Source of the DNA: CBDFGQ01 sp965247295 | GTDB taxonomy: Bacteria > Chloroflexota > Dehalococcoidia > Lucifugimonadales > JAGWBF01 | DNA: 64,000 bases | NCBI GenBank assembly: GCA_965247295.1 | Contig: CBDFGQ010000006.1 | Span: 310,001-374,000 of the forward strand | Reading direction: 5' to 3' | Shown: piece after piece, positions 43,310-53,140 of the stretch | How the letters are laid out: each line of letters starts with the position of its first letter | How positions within the stretch are numbered: position 1 is the stretch's first letter | The notes under the pieces: generated by a model | The model's input: only the letters and a program-made list of their open reading frames with translations | What the model was told of the DNA's origin: nothing | The model's database searches: none | Translations under genes and position numbers: made by a program

Positions 43310-44339
43310 ATGAAGGTAGCCTGGTTTCGCGAGTTCGGAGGCCCCGAGGTTCTGGCGTACGAGGATGCCACCGACCCCGAGCCCGAGCCTGGTGAGGCCC
43401 TGGTACGGGTGCGGGCCGCCGGCGTCAATCATGTAGACCTGGATATGCGCGCCGGGGTCTCCCGCTTCCCCATAAGCTTCCCCCACATCCTCGGCTTGGA
43501 GTACGCGGGCGAGGTAATCGCGTTGCGAGATCCGTCAAGCTCCTTCAAAGAGGGGGACCGGGTCTGGGTCGCCAACCGTGTCCCCTGCGGTGCCTGTGAA
43601 TACTGCCTGACGGGCCGTGACAACCAGTGCACCCAGGGAGGTGCACGGGGCCGTCGGGTCCCTGGCGGCTACGCTCAGATGGCGAGCGTCCCGACATCCG
43701 CAATGCGGCCTCTACCGTCCCACGTCAGCTTCGAGGACGCCGCCGCGGCGCAGATCGCCTTCGGCACGGTCTGGCACGTCCTCATGAATCGCGGCGGCCT
43801 GAGGGCTGGAGATGCCGTCCTCATCCATGCCGCCGGGTCCGGGATCGGAAGCGCCGCAATACAGGTGGCCCGCCTGGCCGGGGCCACGGTCTTGCACCAC
43901 CGCCAGCACCGACGAGAAGCTCCGCAAAGCCCAGGAGCTGGGGGCGACGCACCTGATCAATTACGCGGAGGAGGACTTCGCCCAGAGGGTGCTGGCCCTG
44001 ACCGGGGGCAGAGGCGTAGACGTGATCATGGAGCACATCGGCGGGGATGTGTTTACCAAGAGCCTGCATTGCCTCAAGAAAGACGGGACCATCGTGACCG
44101 TAGGCGGCCACGGCGGCGAGGTGGTGCCCTTCGACATCATCCCGTTCTTCCGGAACGAGTACCGCCTCATCGGGTCGTCCGGGGCGACCACCCACGAGGT
44201 GAAGACCGTGATGGGGCTGGTGTTCGAGGGCAGGCTCAAGCCGGTGATACACTGCACTTTGCCCCTGTCCCAGGCGCAGGAGGCCCACCGCATAGTCGCC
44301 GACCGGGAGACCTTCGGGAAGGTGCTCTTAATCCCCTGA
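43310..44339 (+). pseudogene. Zinc-type alcohol dehydrogenase/quinone oxidoreductase with a frameshift
   Basis: ATG 43310, with AAGGAGC upstream, begins a medium-chain dehydrogenase: MKVAWFREFGGPEVL, CGACEYCLTGRDNQC (structural zinc Cys), GSGIGSAAIQVARLAGATV. The frame then changes at about 43890-43895; the continuation TTASTDEKLRKAQELGATHLINY to GKVLLIP* is in the +1 frame ending 44339. Removing one T in GGTCTTGC gives a continuous protein of 342 residues. The gene may be freshly broken or the base may be an assembly error; codon use is normal on both sides. It lies in the same direction as aspA. Confidence 0.8.
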
Positions 44340-44470
44340 CGACACTCCCCATAGCTTGGCGCGAAGGCCCGCGACTCAATAACCAAGCGACGGCCGCTGC
44401 CGTCTCTGGCGCTGTCATCGTGTGGCGGGTCTCCAAGCTCTAGGCGGACCTCCAGAGCCTCTAACAGTCT

Positions 44471-45076
44471 TTAGTCGAGCTCGACCAGTATCTCGGTCGG
44501 GCCGCTCTCGGGAGAGTTTATGGGCCAGTCCGCGATGACCAGATCGTAGGGGCAGGCCGACACAACGCAGATCAGGTCCATTCTGGCTTGAAGCTCCACA
44601 AAGGCACCGGGTTGCACGGGATTGGGTGGCGAGTTGAAGGCGCCGTCGGCATCCACCACAGTATTGGTGAAGAAGTTCATCGGCTGGGGAATCACATCGA
44701 TGTTGTAGCCTAGTCGGCGCATGGCGATGCCGAGGTTGTCTGAGCAGTTTTTGTGATTGCCCTGGTGCCCCAGTTGTTCGTACCGGAACTGGTCACAGGC
44801 GGGGATCATCATATCGTGGACCCCGTTGGCTCCGTCTTTGACAAAGTCCAGCATGGGGCGGCGAAACCGGCTCAACAACTCATTGCCTTCCCGGGGACGC
44901 ACGTTGCGGCTCCATACCCAGGTATGGTTGGGCGACAACCATTCACCGATGTTATCGGCGTTAAAGGCAAAGAAGTCAGCCACTTGCCGGCCCATGGGAG
45001 TGATTATGCGGAACCTGCTACCGGTCTGTATACGAAAGCCACGCCCTTGGCGTGCGGGAACAATTAGTGTTTCCAC
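44471..45076 (-). CDS. DUF1989 family (urea carboxylase-associated) protein
   Basis: A 201-residue DUF1989 protein. Family segments: VPARQGRGFRI, GRQVADFFAFNADN, WSRNVRPREGNELLS, NGVHDMMIPACDQFRYEQ, and PMNFFTNTVVDADGAF. Members are associated with urea carboxylase and allophanate metabolism or with guanidine/N-demethylation pathways; metal ligands are likely the conserved Cys, His and Asp in HDMMIPACD. No urea carboxylase is in the window. GTG start at 45076 with AGGAGGT close upstream. It is divergent from the amidohydrolase gene at 45449. Confidence 0.88.
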   Translation of the reverse strand: METLIVPARQGRGFRIQTGSRFRIITPMGRQVADFFAFNADNIGEWLSPNHTWVWSRNVRPREGNELLSRFRRPMLDFVKDGANGVHDMMIPACDQFRYEQLGHQGNHKNCSDNLGIAMRRLGYNIDVIPQPMNFFTNTVVDADGAFNSPPNPVQPGAFVELQARMDLICVVSACPYDLVIADWPINSPESGPTEILVELD

Positions 45077-45448
45077 GGCTACCTCCTAACCTCCAATGGA
45101 CGCTTCAGCCAATTCGAAGATACGACACCTTGATCGACGATCGCAGGGCGATGTTAATCCTGCGCATAGGGGCCCGAACGATTATTTATCCGCCTTACCC
45201 CGCCCATGCTATCCTTCCTGAGCCGTACATTCAACAGCTCGGGCCCATTTCAACGCCAAAATAGCGCCCCCTTTCGTTCCATCTAATTTAGCGTCATTCA
45301 GTCGCACAGGACCGACCTGGACGTTGGGGCTGTCACCGGTGGAATGCCCCGGCGCCGCATGGGAACGGTACCCGAATCCTGACAGCGTCACTTTTCGTCC
45401 GTTCCCCTCCATGTTATACTGAGCCGCGAGTTTCCAGAGGAGATAGAT
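45077..45448. other. 372-bp divergent intergenic region
   Basis: Contains the ribosome site and promoter region of the DUF1989 gene on the minus strand, and on the plus strand a TATACT at 45415-45420, 28 bp before the next ATG, without a good -35. No gene is seen. Confidence 0.4.
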
Positions 45449-46675
45449 ATGTACGACCTGCTATTAAAGGGTGGCACCGTTATAGACCCCTCCCAGGACA
45501 TCTCTGGGAGCATGGATGTCGCCATATCCGGCGGGAAGATAGCCCGGGTCGCCCCCGACATCGACGCGACGGAGGCGGCCAAAGTGATGTACGTGGAGGG
45601 GAAGGTGGTCACCCCCGGCCTCATCGACATTCATACCCACGTCTACGTGCCGGGCCACAACCCCGCCCACCCCGACAATGCGGGCGTTTGGGGTGGGGTT
45701 ACCACCGTGGCCGACGCAGGCGGACCGGGGCCAGCCAACTTCAAGGAGCTCTGTGAGGTGGTCCTGCCTCAGGCCCAGACCACAGTCTACTCCTTCCTCA
45801 GTGTCTTTCATGACCGCAGCGAATCCATGACCGTCGATGAGTCTCAGATCGATGTGGCCGGGGTGGTCCGTACTGCCCGGGAGAACCCGGACCTGGTAAA
45901 GGGGGTCAAGTGCCTGGTCCAGCCACGGCTGGTACAGGTTTTGGGTCTGAAGCACGTGGAAGCGGCGAAGGCGGCGGCGAAAGAGGCCGGAATCCGCGTT
46001 ATGATGCACATCGGGGATATCGGTCCCAAGAGCCTGCCCTCCACATCGCCGCAGGTGGTCAGCCGGGCCCTTTCCATGCTGGACTCGGGGGACATCGTGA
46101 CCCACATCTTCACCCCCCTCACCGGAGCCGCCCTGGACTTCGATGGCAATTTGCTCCCCGAGCTCAAGGATGCCCAGGAGCGGGGGGTGACCCTGGACCC
46201 CTCATACGGCGACTTCAACTTCGGCTGGGAGCGCGCCGAGGTGGTGATGTCCCAGGGCATCTTCCCCGATACCATCGGAACCGACATCGACATTCAGCCC
46301 AACTTTGGGATGCGCAAGAACCTGATGCGCGGCCTGCTGGAGTACGCCGCCTTCTTCCTCAAGCTGGGCTTCTCCCTTGAAGAAGTGGTCCGGATGACCA
46401 CCGTGAACGCGGCCCGGGCCCTGGGCATTGAGGAGACGGCAGGAAGCCTGGCCGAAGGTCGGCAGGCGGATGTGGCCGTCCTGGAACTCCTTTCGGGTAG
46501 CTATCAGCTCACCGACGCCACCGGCGAGAGCCGCACCGGCACCCAGGCCCTGGTGCCATTCTTCACCATAAAAAGCGGCAATGTCGTCGAGGTAGGCGAG
46601 GCGCCCCATCGCTGGGGCTGGGGCCCGCCCCCCGTGGAGGTGCAAGCCATGGCGGGGGATGGGGGCTCAGGCTAG
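45449..46675 (+). CDS. Amidohydrolase/deacetylase-family metallohydrolase
   Basis: A 408-residue member of the amidohydrolase superfamily (dihydroorotase/deacetylase-like). Metal-site segments: TPGLIDIHTHVYVPG (HxH), the carboxylated Lys candidate in VKGVKCLVQPR, His in VMMHIGD, His in IVTHIFTPL, and the Asp in TIGTDIDIQ. The beta-sandwich ends are MYDLLLKGGTVIDP and GRQADVAVLEL. Substrate unknown. ATG follows AGAGGAGATAG. It may work with the phosphotriesterase-like gene 97 bp downstream. Confidence 0.88.
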   Translation: MYDLLLKGGTVIDPSQDISGSMDVAISGGKIARVAPDIDATEAAKVMYVEGKVVTPGLIDIHTHVYVPGHNPAHPDNAGVWGGVTTVADAGGPGPANFKELCEVVLPQAQTTVYSFLSVFHDRSESMTVDESQIDVAGVVRTARENPDLVKGVKCLVQPRLVQVLGLKHVEAAKAAAKEAGIRVMMHIGDIGPKSLPSTSPQVVSRALSMLDSGDIVTHIFTPLTGAALDFDGNLLPELKDAQERGVTLDPSYGDFNFGWERAEVVMSQGIFPDTIGTDIDIQPNFGMRKNLMRGLLEYAAFFLKLGFSLEEVVRMTTVNAARALGIEETAGSLAEGRQADVAVLELLSGSYQLTDATGESRTGTQALVPFFTIKSGNVVEVGEAPHRWGWGPPPVEVQAMAGDGGSG

Positions 46676-46771
46676 GTGCCGCCGGGTGCGGGAGCACGCT
46701 CTTTTCCTACGGTACGCTGGGAGTAGCCGAGAGGGCGACTGACCACAAAGCAGGAGTAGAAGGGGGAGGAA

Positions 46772-47731
46772 ATGCCGACCATCAACTCTGTTCTCGGCCC
46801 GATCGACACGGCAGAACTAGGGTTCACCCTATCCCACGAGCACGTCCTGGAGTCTTCGGCAGGTATTCAGCATGTGTACCCTGAATTCATTGACCGTGAG
46901 GGGTCAATCAAGAAAGCGGTCCGTATATTCAAACAGGCCCACGCCGAGGGCGTACGTACCATCCTCGATGTGACTACCATAGACCTGGGGCGGGACATCA
47001 GACTGCTGGAACAGGTGTCCCGGCAATCGGGAGTCCACATTATATGCGCCACAGGCGTTTGGCTCGACATTCCCAGGGCCTTCCGGAGCGCGACTCCCGA
47101 CGAGATAGCGCCCCTGTTCATCCGAGAGATTCAGGAGGGGATCGAGGGGACGGGTATCAAAGCGGGAATGATCAAGGTCGCCAACGGAGAGGACGGCGTC
47201 ACACCCGAAGGGGAGATTATCCTTCGCGCGTCGGCAAGGGCCCACAGGGCGACGGGAGTTCCCATATCCACCCACACCTGGGCTCCAGTCAAGAATGGAA
47301 TGGACCAGATCCGAATCTTCGAGGAAGAGGGTGTGGACCTGGGCAAGGTATATATTGGTCACTGTGACCACTCAGTCGATATGGATTACCTGGGTGGCAT
47401 GGCCGAAAAGGGCGCCTACGTAGGTCTGGACAACTTTCGAGCGACCGGACACAGGCCCGGCCTGCCTGACCTGGGACAGCGAATAGACATCGCGAAGAAG
47501 CTAATTGACATGGGATACGCGAACCGGGTTATGCTGGGTCACGACTGGGCGGTGCAGGCGGATATGTTCGGTGGTAAGCAGGCCCGTGCGGACCTTGAGA
47601 GCCGCAACCCCGATGGCTTCCTGGTCATCTCCCGAGTGGTCTTACCAAGGCTGAGGGAGATGGGAGTTTCCGAGGATGCCATACATCAGGTCATGGTGGA
47701 CAATCCCCGGCGCCTCTTCGGAGACAGCTAG
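46772..47731 (+). CDS. Phosphotriesterase-related hydrolase/lactonase
   Basis: A 319-residue TIM-barrel protein of the phosphotriesterase family. Ligands: LSHEHVLESS (HxH-type), the carboxylated Lys in AGMIKVANG, His in STHTWAP, His in IGHCDHS, and Asp in LGHDWAV. Family enzymes include lactonases and aryl-dialkylphosphatases; without the lid features the likely native activity is a lactonase or ester hydrolase. ATG 46772 is preceded by AGAAGGGGGAGG. It fits the catabolic character of this region. Confidence 0.92.
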   Translation: MPTINSVLGPIDTAELGFTLSHEHVLESSAGIQHVYPEFIDREGSIKKAVRIFKQAHAEGVRTILDVTTIDLGRDIRLLEQVSRQSGVHIICATGVWLDIPRAFRSATPDEIAPLFIREIQEGIEGTGIKAGMIKVANGEDGVTPEGEIILRASARAHRATGVPISTHTWAPVKNGMDQIRIFEEEGVDLGKVYIGHCDHSVDMDYLGGMAEKGAYVGLDNFRATGHRPGLPDLGQRIDIAKKLIDMGYANRVMLGHDWAVQADMFGGKQARADLESRNPDGFLVISRVVLPRLREMGVSEDAIHQVMVDNPRRLFGDS

Positions 47732-47905
47732 CGGACCATCCGGGCGTGCCGGTACTATAGAGACGGGTGTAGCCGACCTCAGGCAAACCCTCGGCTAGGG
47801 CCTCCGCACCACCGTGGACGAGAGCTCCCCACGTCGGCCACGGCTGAGCCTCCGAAGCCGCTTTATCCATGGCTCGACCATCCGTCCAGAGAAGTAGGAG
47901 TCGTT

Positions 47906-48988
47906 ATGGAGAGAGTTAGGGGCGTCGTTGCGCATAAAAAGGGCGCACAGGTTAGCGTGGAGACCATAGTCGTGCCAGATCCGGGTCCCGGAGAGGCCCT
48001 CGTCCGGGTCCAGGCCTGCGGTGTATGCCACACCGACCTGCACTACCGGGAAGGGGCCATCAACGACGACTTTCCCTTCCTATTGGGCCACGAAGCCTCT
48101 GGTACTGTGGAGCGCGTCGGGCCGGGTGTGGACACGGTGTCCGTGGGGGACTTTGTGATTCTTGCCTGGCGGGCCCCCTGTGGCAACTGCCGTTCATGCC
48201 TTAGGGGCCGTCCCTGGTACTGCTTCTCCAGCTGTAACGCCAGCCAGCCGATGACGTTGGAAGACGGTACCCCACTTTCTCCCGCACTGGGGATCGGCGC
48301 CTTCTGCGAGCTCACCCTGGTCGACGCGGGCCAAGCCGTTAGGGTGGACGCCAGGGTACGTCCCGATGTGGCCGGTCTGGTCGGCTGCGGTATCATGGCC
48401 GGCCTCGGCGCGGCCCTTAATACCGGTGCCGTGAGCCGGGGCGACTCGGTTGCGGTCATCGGCTGCGGTGGCGTGGGAGACGCCGCCATCGCCGGGGCCC
48501 GCCTGGCCGGTGCCCACACCATCATCGGGGTGGACATCGACGACCGAAAGCTGGAGTGGGCTCGCGGGTTTGGCGTCACCCATACCATAAACTCCACCAG
48601 CACCGACCCGGTGGAGCGAATACGGGAGCTGACAGGGGGGAACGGGGTGAACGTGGCCATCGAGGCGGTGGGGACTCCCGAGACCTACCGGCAGGCGTTC
48701 TACTCCCGTGACCTGGCCGGCACGGTCGTGCTCGTGGGAGTGCCGAACCCGGAGATGAGGGTGGAACTCCCCCTGCTGGACGTGTTCGGTCGAGGTGGGG
48801 CCCTCAAATCCTCCTGGTATGGTGACTGCCTCCCCTCCCGGGACTTCCCAATGATCATAGATCTTCACCTCCAGGGAAGGCTGGACCTGGAACGCTTCGT
48901 TTCGGACACCATCAAGCTGGAGGACGTCGAGTCTGCCTTCGGCAGAATGGAGCGAGGAGAGGTACTCAGGTCCGTGGTAGTCATTTGA
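47906..48988 (+). CDS. Zinc-dependent alcohol dehydrogenase, class III-like
   Basis: A 360-residue medium-chain dehydrogenase close to S-(hydroxymethyl)glutathione/mycothiol dehydrogenases. Catalytic zinc: ACGVCHTDLHY and GHEASGTVE; structural zinc: CGNCRSCLRGRPWYC; NAD motif: VIGCGGVGDAAIAGARLAG; IIGVDIDDRKLEWAR favours NAD. Likely substrates are thiol-formaldehyde adducts or alcohols; undecided. ATG 47906 follows GGAGTCGTT weakly. It lies 174 bp after the phosphotriesterase-like gene. Confidence 0.92.
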   Translation: MERVRGVVAHKKGAQVSVETIVVPDPGPGEALVRVQACGVCHTDLHYREGAINDDFPFLLGHEASGTVERVGPGVDTVSVGDFVILAWRAPCGNCRSCLRGRPWYCFSSCNASQPMTLEDGTPLSPALGIGAFCELTLVDAGQAVRVDARVRPDVAGLVGCGIMAGLGAALNTGAVSRGDSVAVIGCGGVGDAAIAGARLAGAHTIIGVDIDDRKLEWARGFGVTHTINSTSTDPVERIRELTGGNGVNVAIEAVGTPETYRQAFYSRDLAGTVVLVGVPNPEMRVELPLLDVFGRGGALKSSWYGDCLPSRDFPMIIDLHLQGRLDLERFVSDTIKLEDVESAFGRMERGEVLRSVVVI

Positions 48989-49070
48989 GGCACTGGTAAT
49001 CCTCCAGTCATTTGATGCAACGTGCGATTGGGGCATGAGGGCCGTGCCAGCCAACACGTGAGGGACGACG

Positions 49071-49772
49071 ATGACAAAAGAGCCATTATCCGATGATGCG
49101 CCCGCGACAGAGCTATTTCCCCAGTTCCAGGCAGAGCTGTACCGCATGGTGTCCGAGGAAGTCGCAGGCCTTACCGATGAGCAGCTGGACTGGTACTCGG
49201 ACCGGTGGGAGTGGAGTAAGTGGAGCATCCGCCGGCAGGTCAGCCACATGGGCAGCTTCGTGCCAGGCTGGCTATTCCGGAGGTGGGGCGAGCAGCTGTT
49301 CCCCCAGGGGACCGAACACTTGGGCCGCCTGGCCGAGACTTACCCGTCGCCGACGAAGCGATGGATGGACGAGAGCCAGTACTGGGCACTCCCGGAACTC
49401 CTGGAGCGGATAGAAGCCTCGATGCAGCTGGCCCAGCGTGTCCTGGCCAGCGAGACGGTGAGATCAATGCGCAGGAAGGAGATCTCGGCACCTGGGACGA
49501 CGGACTTCTGGGCTCTGGCTGCATCCGCCCACCCAACGGGTTTTCGCCGGGACCCTACCGATTCCAGCATCATACACCTCAATCTGGAGACCACGTTCAG
49601 GCACCTATACTACGAATTCACCACTCACATGTACAACATCCACCGGCTGAAGCGAGCGCAGGGACTGGCGGCCACGGTGGAGATCCCCTCCGAGGGATAC
49701 TGGGTCTTGCCCGAAACTGGGACAGAAGCGAGCCATAGCAAGGAGAAACGGCCGCCGTCACATCACCTCTAG
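49071..49772 (+). CDS. DinB-superfamily protein
   Basis: A 233-residue four-helix protein of the DinB/DUF664-type superfamily. ELYRMVSEEVAGLTDEQLDWYSD and the metal-type His in WSIRRQVSHMGS and TTHMYNIHRLKR fit the three-His pattern of the fold. Members include thiol transferases and mycothiol-dependent isomerases. The C-terminus (YWVLPETGTEASHSKEKRP) lies inside a tandem duplication that also carries the start region of the next gene, so the original end of the protein may differ. Confidence 0.78.
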   Translation: MTKEPLSDDAPATELFPQFQAELYRMVSEEVAGLTDEQLDWYSDRWEWSKWSIRRQVSHMGSFVPGWLFRRWGEQLFPQGTEHLGRLAETYPSPTKRWMDESQYWALPELLERIEASMQLAQRVLASETVRSMRRKEISAPGTTDFWALAASAHPTGFRRDPTDSSIIHLNLETTFRHLYYEFTTHMYNIHRLKRAQGLAATVEIPSEGYWVLPETGTEASHSKEKRPPSHHL

Positions 49773-49953
49773 GCAGGAGTACTCCGATGGCAAAACCTCT
49801 CCGTAATCCCTCCCGCAACTGGCGGCCGCCCGGATACTGGGTCTTGCCCAACTGGGACAGAAGCGAGCCATAGCAACGGCCGCCGTCACATCACCTCTAG
49901 GCAGGAGTACTCCGATGGCAAACCTCTCCGTAATCCCTCCCGCAAGCCGCCCG
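49695..49953 (+). repeat. Tandem duplication across a gene junction
   Basis: Copy 1 (49695-49831) and copy 2 (49832-49953) share GGATACTGGGTCTTGCCC, GGGACAGAAGCGAGCCATAG, CGGCCGCCGTCACATCACC, TAGGCAGGAGTACTCCGATG and CTCTCCGTAATCCCTCCCGC in order. They differ by indels of 1-7 bp. Each copy contains the 3' end of the DinB-like gene and the ribosome site and ATG of the gamma-glutamyltransferase gene. Only the ATG of copy 2 (49915) opens the full gene; that of copy 1 (49787) stops after 28 codons. Confidence 0.9.
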
Positions 49954-51558
49954 GTGGTCATGGGAGTCAACGGAATGGTGGCCTCCGGCCACCCCCTCGC
50001 TTCTATGGCCGGCCTTCAGGTGCTCATGGAGGGCGGAAACGCCTTCGACGCCTCGGTGTCCGTCGCGGCGACCCTAAGCGTGGTGGAGCCCATGATGTCC
50101 GGTGTCGGCGGGATAGGCCTCGCGCTGGCGTACATAGGCCGGGAGGGGCGGGTCAGGGCCCTGGACTTCTCGGGCCGCGCGCCGAAAGCCGCCGAGCCGT
50201 CCAGGTTCACCGAGGAGGCAAAGGAGACGGGACTTCTTTCCGCCCTGGTACCGGGCGACGTGGCCGGGTGGCTCACGCTGCACGAGGAGTACGGCTCCAT
50301 GGACCGGGAGCGCCTCTTCCAGCCCGCCATCTCTTACGCCCAAGACGGCTTCCCTGTAACCCCCGTCAGCCGCCGCTTGATGTCCCGGATGGGTGGCCAG
50401 CGGATGGCCATGTTCCCCACTTCGGCCGCCATAATGCTCAAGGGAGGGAGCACTCCCAGTCCAGGGTCCAGGCTTCACATGCCCCAGCTCGCCGATACCC
50501 TAGGCAAGATTGCCAAACATGGCCAGGAAGTGTTCTACAGGGGGGAACTGGCCCAGCGCATGGTGAAGGCCGGGAAGGAGCTGGGCAGCATCATGACAGA
50601 GGATGACTTCGCCGAGTACCGGGCCGAGTGGAGAGACCCCATTAGCGTTAGCTACCGCGGACACCAAGTTTACACCACGCCTCCCAACTCCAGCGGGTTT
50701 CAGGTCCTGCAGACGCTAAAGCTGCTAGAAGGTTTCGGAGGGACCGACCTGATCTACCAGCACCCGGACACCCTCCACCTTCAGATGGAGGCGGCCAAGA
50801 TCTGCATCACCGACCGGATAGTGTACGGAGGGGACCCGGACTACGTGGATATTCCGTTGCGGGGTCTCCTCTCCGAGGCCTACGCCACACGGCAACGGAA
50901 GCGAATCGACCGTGCCAAGGCCTCGGAGGTGGCGGGAGAGCATTACAGCCGGGCGAGGCCCACGGGGGCGCTGACGCCCGGCAGTCCCGAGGAGTTCGAT
51001 GGTGGAATGACGACCCACTTTGCCACCGCCGACCGGGACGGCAACGTCGTATCGGTGACTCAGACCCTGGGTGGCGGTTTCGGGTCGGGGGTAGTGGTCG
51101 GGGACACCGGCATATTCTTCAACAACATGGCGTACTGGTTCGACCTGGAGGAGGGCAGCCCCAACCAGATAGGTCCGGGCAGACGCGTCGATTTCGTGGT
51201 AGCGCCCACCCAGACCCTGAAGGACGGAAAGTTTCTCCTCAGCATGGGGACTCCGGGTAGCTGGGGTATTCTCCAGACGACGCCCCAGCTCCTGATGAAC
51301 GTCCTGGACTTCGGGATGAACGTTCAGGAGGCCATCGAGGCGCCCCTGTTCCGGTACTTCACCGGACGCCGTGTGGAAATGGAAGAGCGCTTCCCCACCC
51401 ACGTCCGCGTTGCGCTACAGGATAGGGGCCACGAGGTTGCGACCATAGAGCCCTGGGAGGTCACCATAAGCGGCCAAGCCATCCTGTTCGACGCCAAGGA
51501 GGGCGTGTTCCACGGGGCATCGGACCCACGGCGAGACGGAATCGCCGCCGGTTGGTGA
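49915..51558 (+). CDS. Gamma-glutamyltransferase family (Ntn-hydrolase)
   Basis: A 547-residue gamma-glutamyltranspeptidase-like protein, which cleaves gamma-glutamyl amides such as glutathione, or acylates. Family segments: MVASGHPLASMAGLQVLMEGGNAFDA, MSGVGGIGLAL, TPPNSSGFQVLQ, and the autoprocessing site before Thr in GGMTTHFATADRDGN with VVSVTQTLGGGFGSG downstream. No signal peptide is seen, so it is cytoplasmic, unlike classical GGT. ATG 49915 follows GCAGGAG and lies in the second copy of a tandem duplication. Confidence 0.93.
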   Translation: MANLSVIPPASRPVVMGVNGMVASGHPLASMAGLQVLMEGGNAFDASVSVAATLSVVEPMMSGVGGIGLALAYIGREGRVRALDFSGRAPKAAEPSRFTEEAKETGLLSALVPGDVAGWLTLHEEYGSMDRERLFQPAISYAQDGFPVTPVSRRLMSRMGGQRMAMFPTSAAIMLKGGSTPSPGSRLHMPQLADTLGKIAKHGQEVFYRGELAQRMVKAGKELGSIMTEDDFAEYRAEWRDPISVSYRGHQVYTTPPNSSGFQVLQTLKLLEGFGGTDLIYQHPDTLHLQMEAAKICITDRIVYGGDPDYVDIPLRGLLSEAYATRQRKRIDRAKASEVAGEHYSRARPTGALTPGSPEEFDGGMTTHFATADRDGNVVSVTQTLGGGFGSGVVVGDTGIFFNNMAYWFDLEEGSPNQIGPGRRVDFVVAPTQTLKDGKFLLSMGTPGSWGILQTTPQLLMNVLDFGMNVQEAIEAPLFRYFTGRRVEMEERFPTHVRVALQDRGHEVATIEPWEVTISGQAILFDAKEGVFHGASDPRRDGIAAGW

Positions 51559-51589
51559 TAGAAAATGGGGTTTCGCTGGGGAACTGGGG

Positions 51590-53140
51590 TCACGACCGCG
51601 CGTTGTAGATGGTATGGGGGACCATGTCCTGGGGCGTGGTGCCCTCGTGAAAGCGCCGCATGTAGGGCTCGACCTGTCTGGCCATCTCGCGTCGTTCCGC
51701 CTCGTGGGGCTGTAGGGGTCGGTCCAGGGCCGACCTGAGCTCCTTGAAGAGGGCCTCCTTGTCGACCTTAGTAAGCTTCCGGTCTCTCATCACCACCTCG
51801 CCGTCCACCAGCACCGTGTCCACGTCTATGCTCCGCCCCCGGTGCACCACGGCATCCACCACGGACACCTCCGGGTCCAGATAGGGCTCCTCTATGTTCC
51901 TGAGGTCCAGCAGAACTATATCCGCTCGCTTCCCGGGCTCCAACGTCCCCACCCGGTCTCCGAACCAGCTGGCGTAGGCGCCATGCTCGGTGGCCATCTG
52001 GAACACCTGGTACGAAGTGGGCGGCACGTTCTCCACACCGGGCACCCGGTGTATCTTCAGCAACAGCCTCATCTCCTGGAACAGGTCCTTGTCGTCGTTC
52101 AGTCCGGCCTCGTCGCTCCCGATGGCTATTCTGATCCCTTTCTCCAGAAGCCGGCCCACAGGGGCAATCCCGCTCTGGAGCCGCAGGTTGGAGCTGGCGT
52201 TGTGGCAGACGTTGGTCCCGGTGGCCGCCATCAGCTCGATGTCTTCCTCCGTCACCCAGACGCTGTGCCCGCAGACCACCTCGTGCCCCAGAAATCCCAG
52301 GTCCTGCAGGTGCTGAAGCGGAGTCCTCTGCCAGGCGCGAAAGTCGTACAGCTTCTGGTACAGCGTCTCCTGGAGGTGGATGTGAATCCCGGTCTGGTAC
52401 TTGGTAGCCATCTCTTTGAAGGCCACCAGGAGGGCGTCTGAGCACCTGTGGACGTTGCTGGGGGCCATAGTAACCCGGACTCGCTCGTGCTGGTTGTTGC
52501 CGTACTTCTGGCAGATCGCATCCAAATTTTCCATGATCTCTTCTACAGGCGGGTACGCCCGCGCCAGGAAGGTCAGGAACTGCTCAGCCAGCTCTCCGGG
52601 AAGCTGGGCGCTGAACTCCGCCTCGCCACCCCTAGCCCCCACCACGGTGCCGTTCGTGTCCTGGGCGATGGGAGCAAAGGAGACCCTCATGCCCGAGTCC
52701 CGGAACGCCTTCACCACCTTGTCCGCCACGTCGGGGTCCATGGGCCTGACCCCGCGCTTACCGGGATATATCGCCTGTACCGTTGTGGTGCCCGACTCGA
52801 TCATCTGGACAGCCCCATAGAGCTGGTCCACGTATGGGTCTATATCCTTCATCCCTATCAGGGCCAGGCTTCCCAGCTCCAGTGGGAGGTCTGGCGCCCC
52901 CAGCTGGAAGGGGGTAAGGCCCACGTGGAAGTGGTCGTTTACAAGCCCAGGGATGACCACGTAGTTGGACGAGCCGATCACCTCCTCCTCAGGATGCCGG
53001 GCCCTCAGCTCGTCGTACCTGCCCACCTCGACGATGGCCCCGTCCCGCTGGAAGATGGCGCCGTCCGATATCACTACCGCCGAGTTGGGGCCGGTGATCT
53101 TGCTGATGACGTACTTCCCCCGTATCAGACTGGACGACAT
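51590..53140 (-). CDS. Amidohydrolase, TrzN/cytosine-deaminase-like
   Basis: A 516-residue amidohydrolase-superfamily deaminase/chlorohydrolase. Metal ligands: IPGLVNDHFHVGL (HxH), His in GIHIHLQET, His in VVCGHSVWV and the Asp in IAIGSDEAG; HNASSNLRLQSGIAPV is the usual substrate-side loop. Substrates of this group include aminopyrimidines, triazines and methylthioadenosine; the true one is not decided. ATG 53140 follows AAAGGAGGTTGCA. It is convergent with the gamma-glutamyltransferase gene. Confidence 0.9.
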   Translation of the reverse strand: MSSSLIRGKYVISKITGPNSAVVISDGAIFQRDGAIVEVGRYDELRARHPEEEVIGSSNYVVIPGLVNDHFHVGLTPFQLGAPDLPLELGSLALIGMKDIDPYVDQLYGAVQMIESGTTTVQAIYPGKRGVRPMDPDVADKVVKAFRDSGMRVSFAPIAQDTNGTVVGARGGEAEFSAQLPGELAEQFLTFLARAYPPVEEIMENLDAICQKYGNNQHERVRVTMAPSNVHRCSDALLVAFKEMATKYQTGIHIHLQETLYQKLYDFRAWQRTPLQHLQDLGFLGHEVVCGHSVWVTEEDIELMAATGTNVCHNASSNLRLQSGIAPVGRLLEKGIRIAIGSDEAGLNDDKDLFQEMRLLLKIHRVPGVENVPPTSYQVFQMATEHGAYASWFGDRVGTLEPGKRADIVLLDLRNIEEPYLDPEVSVVDAVVHRGRSIDVDTVLVDGEVVMRDRKLTKVDKEALFKELRSALDRPLQPHEAERREMARQVEPYMRRFHEGTTPQDMVPHTIYNARS

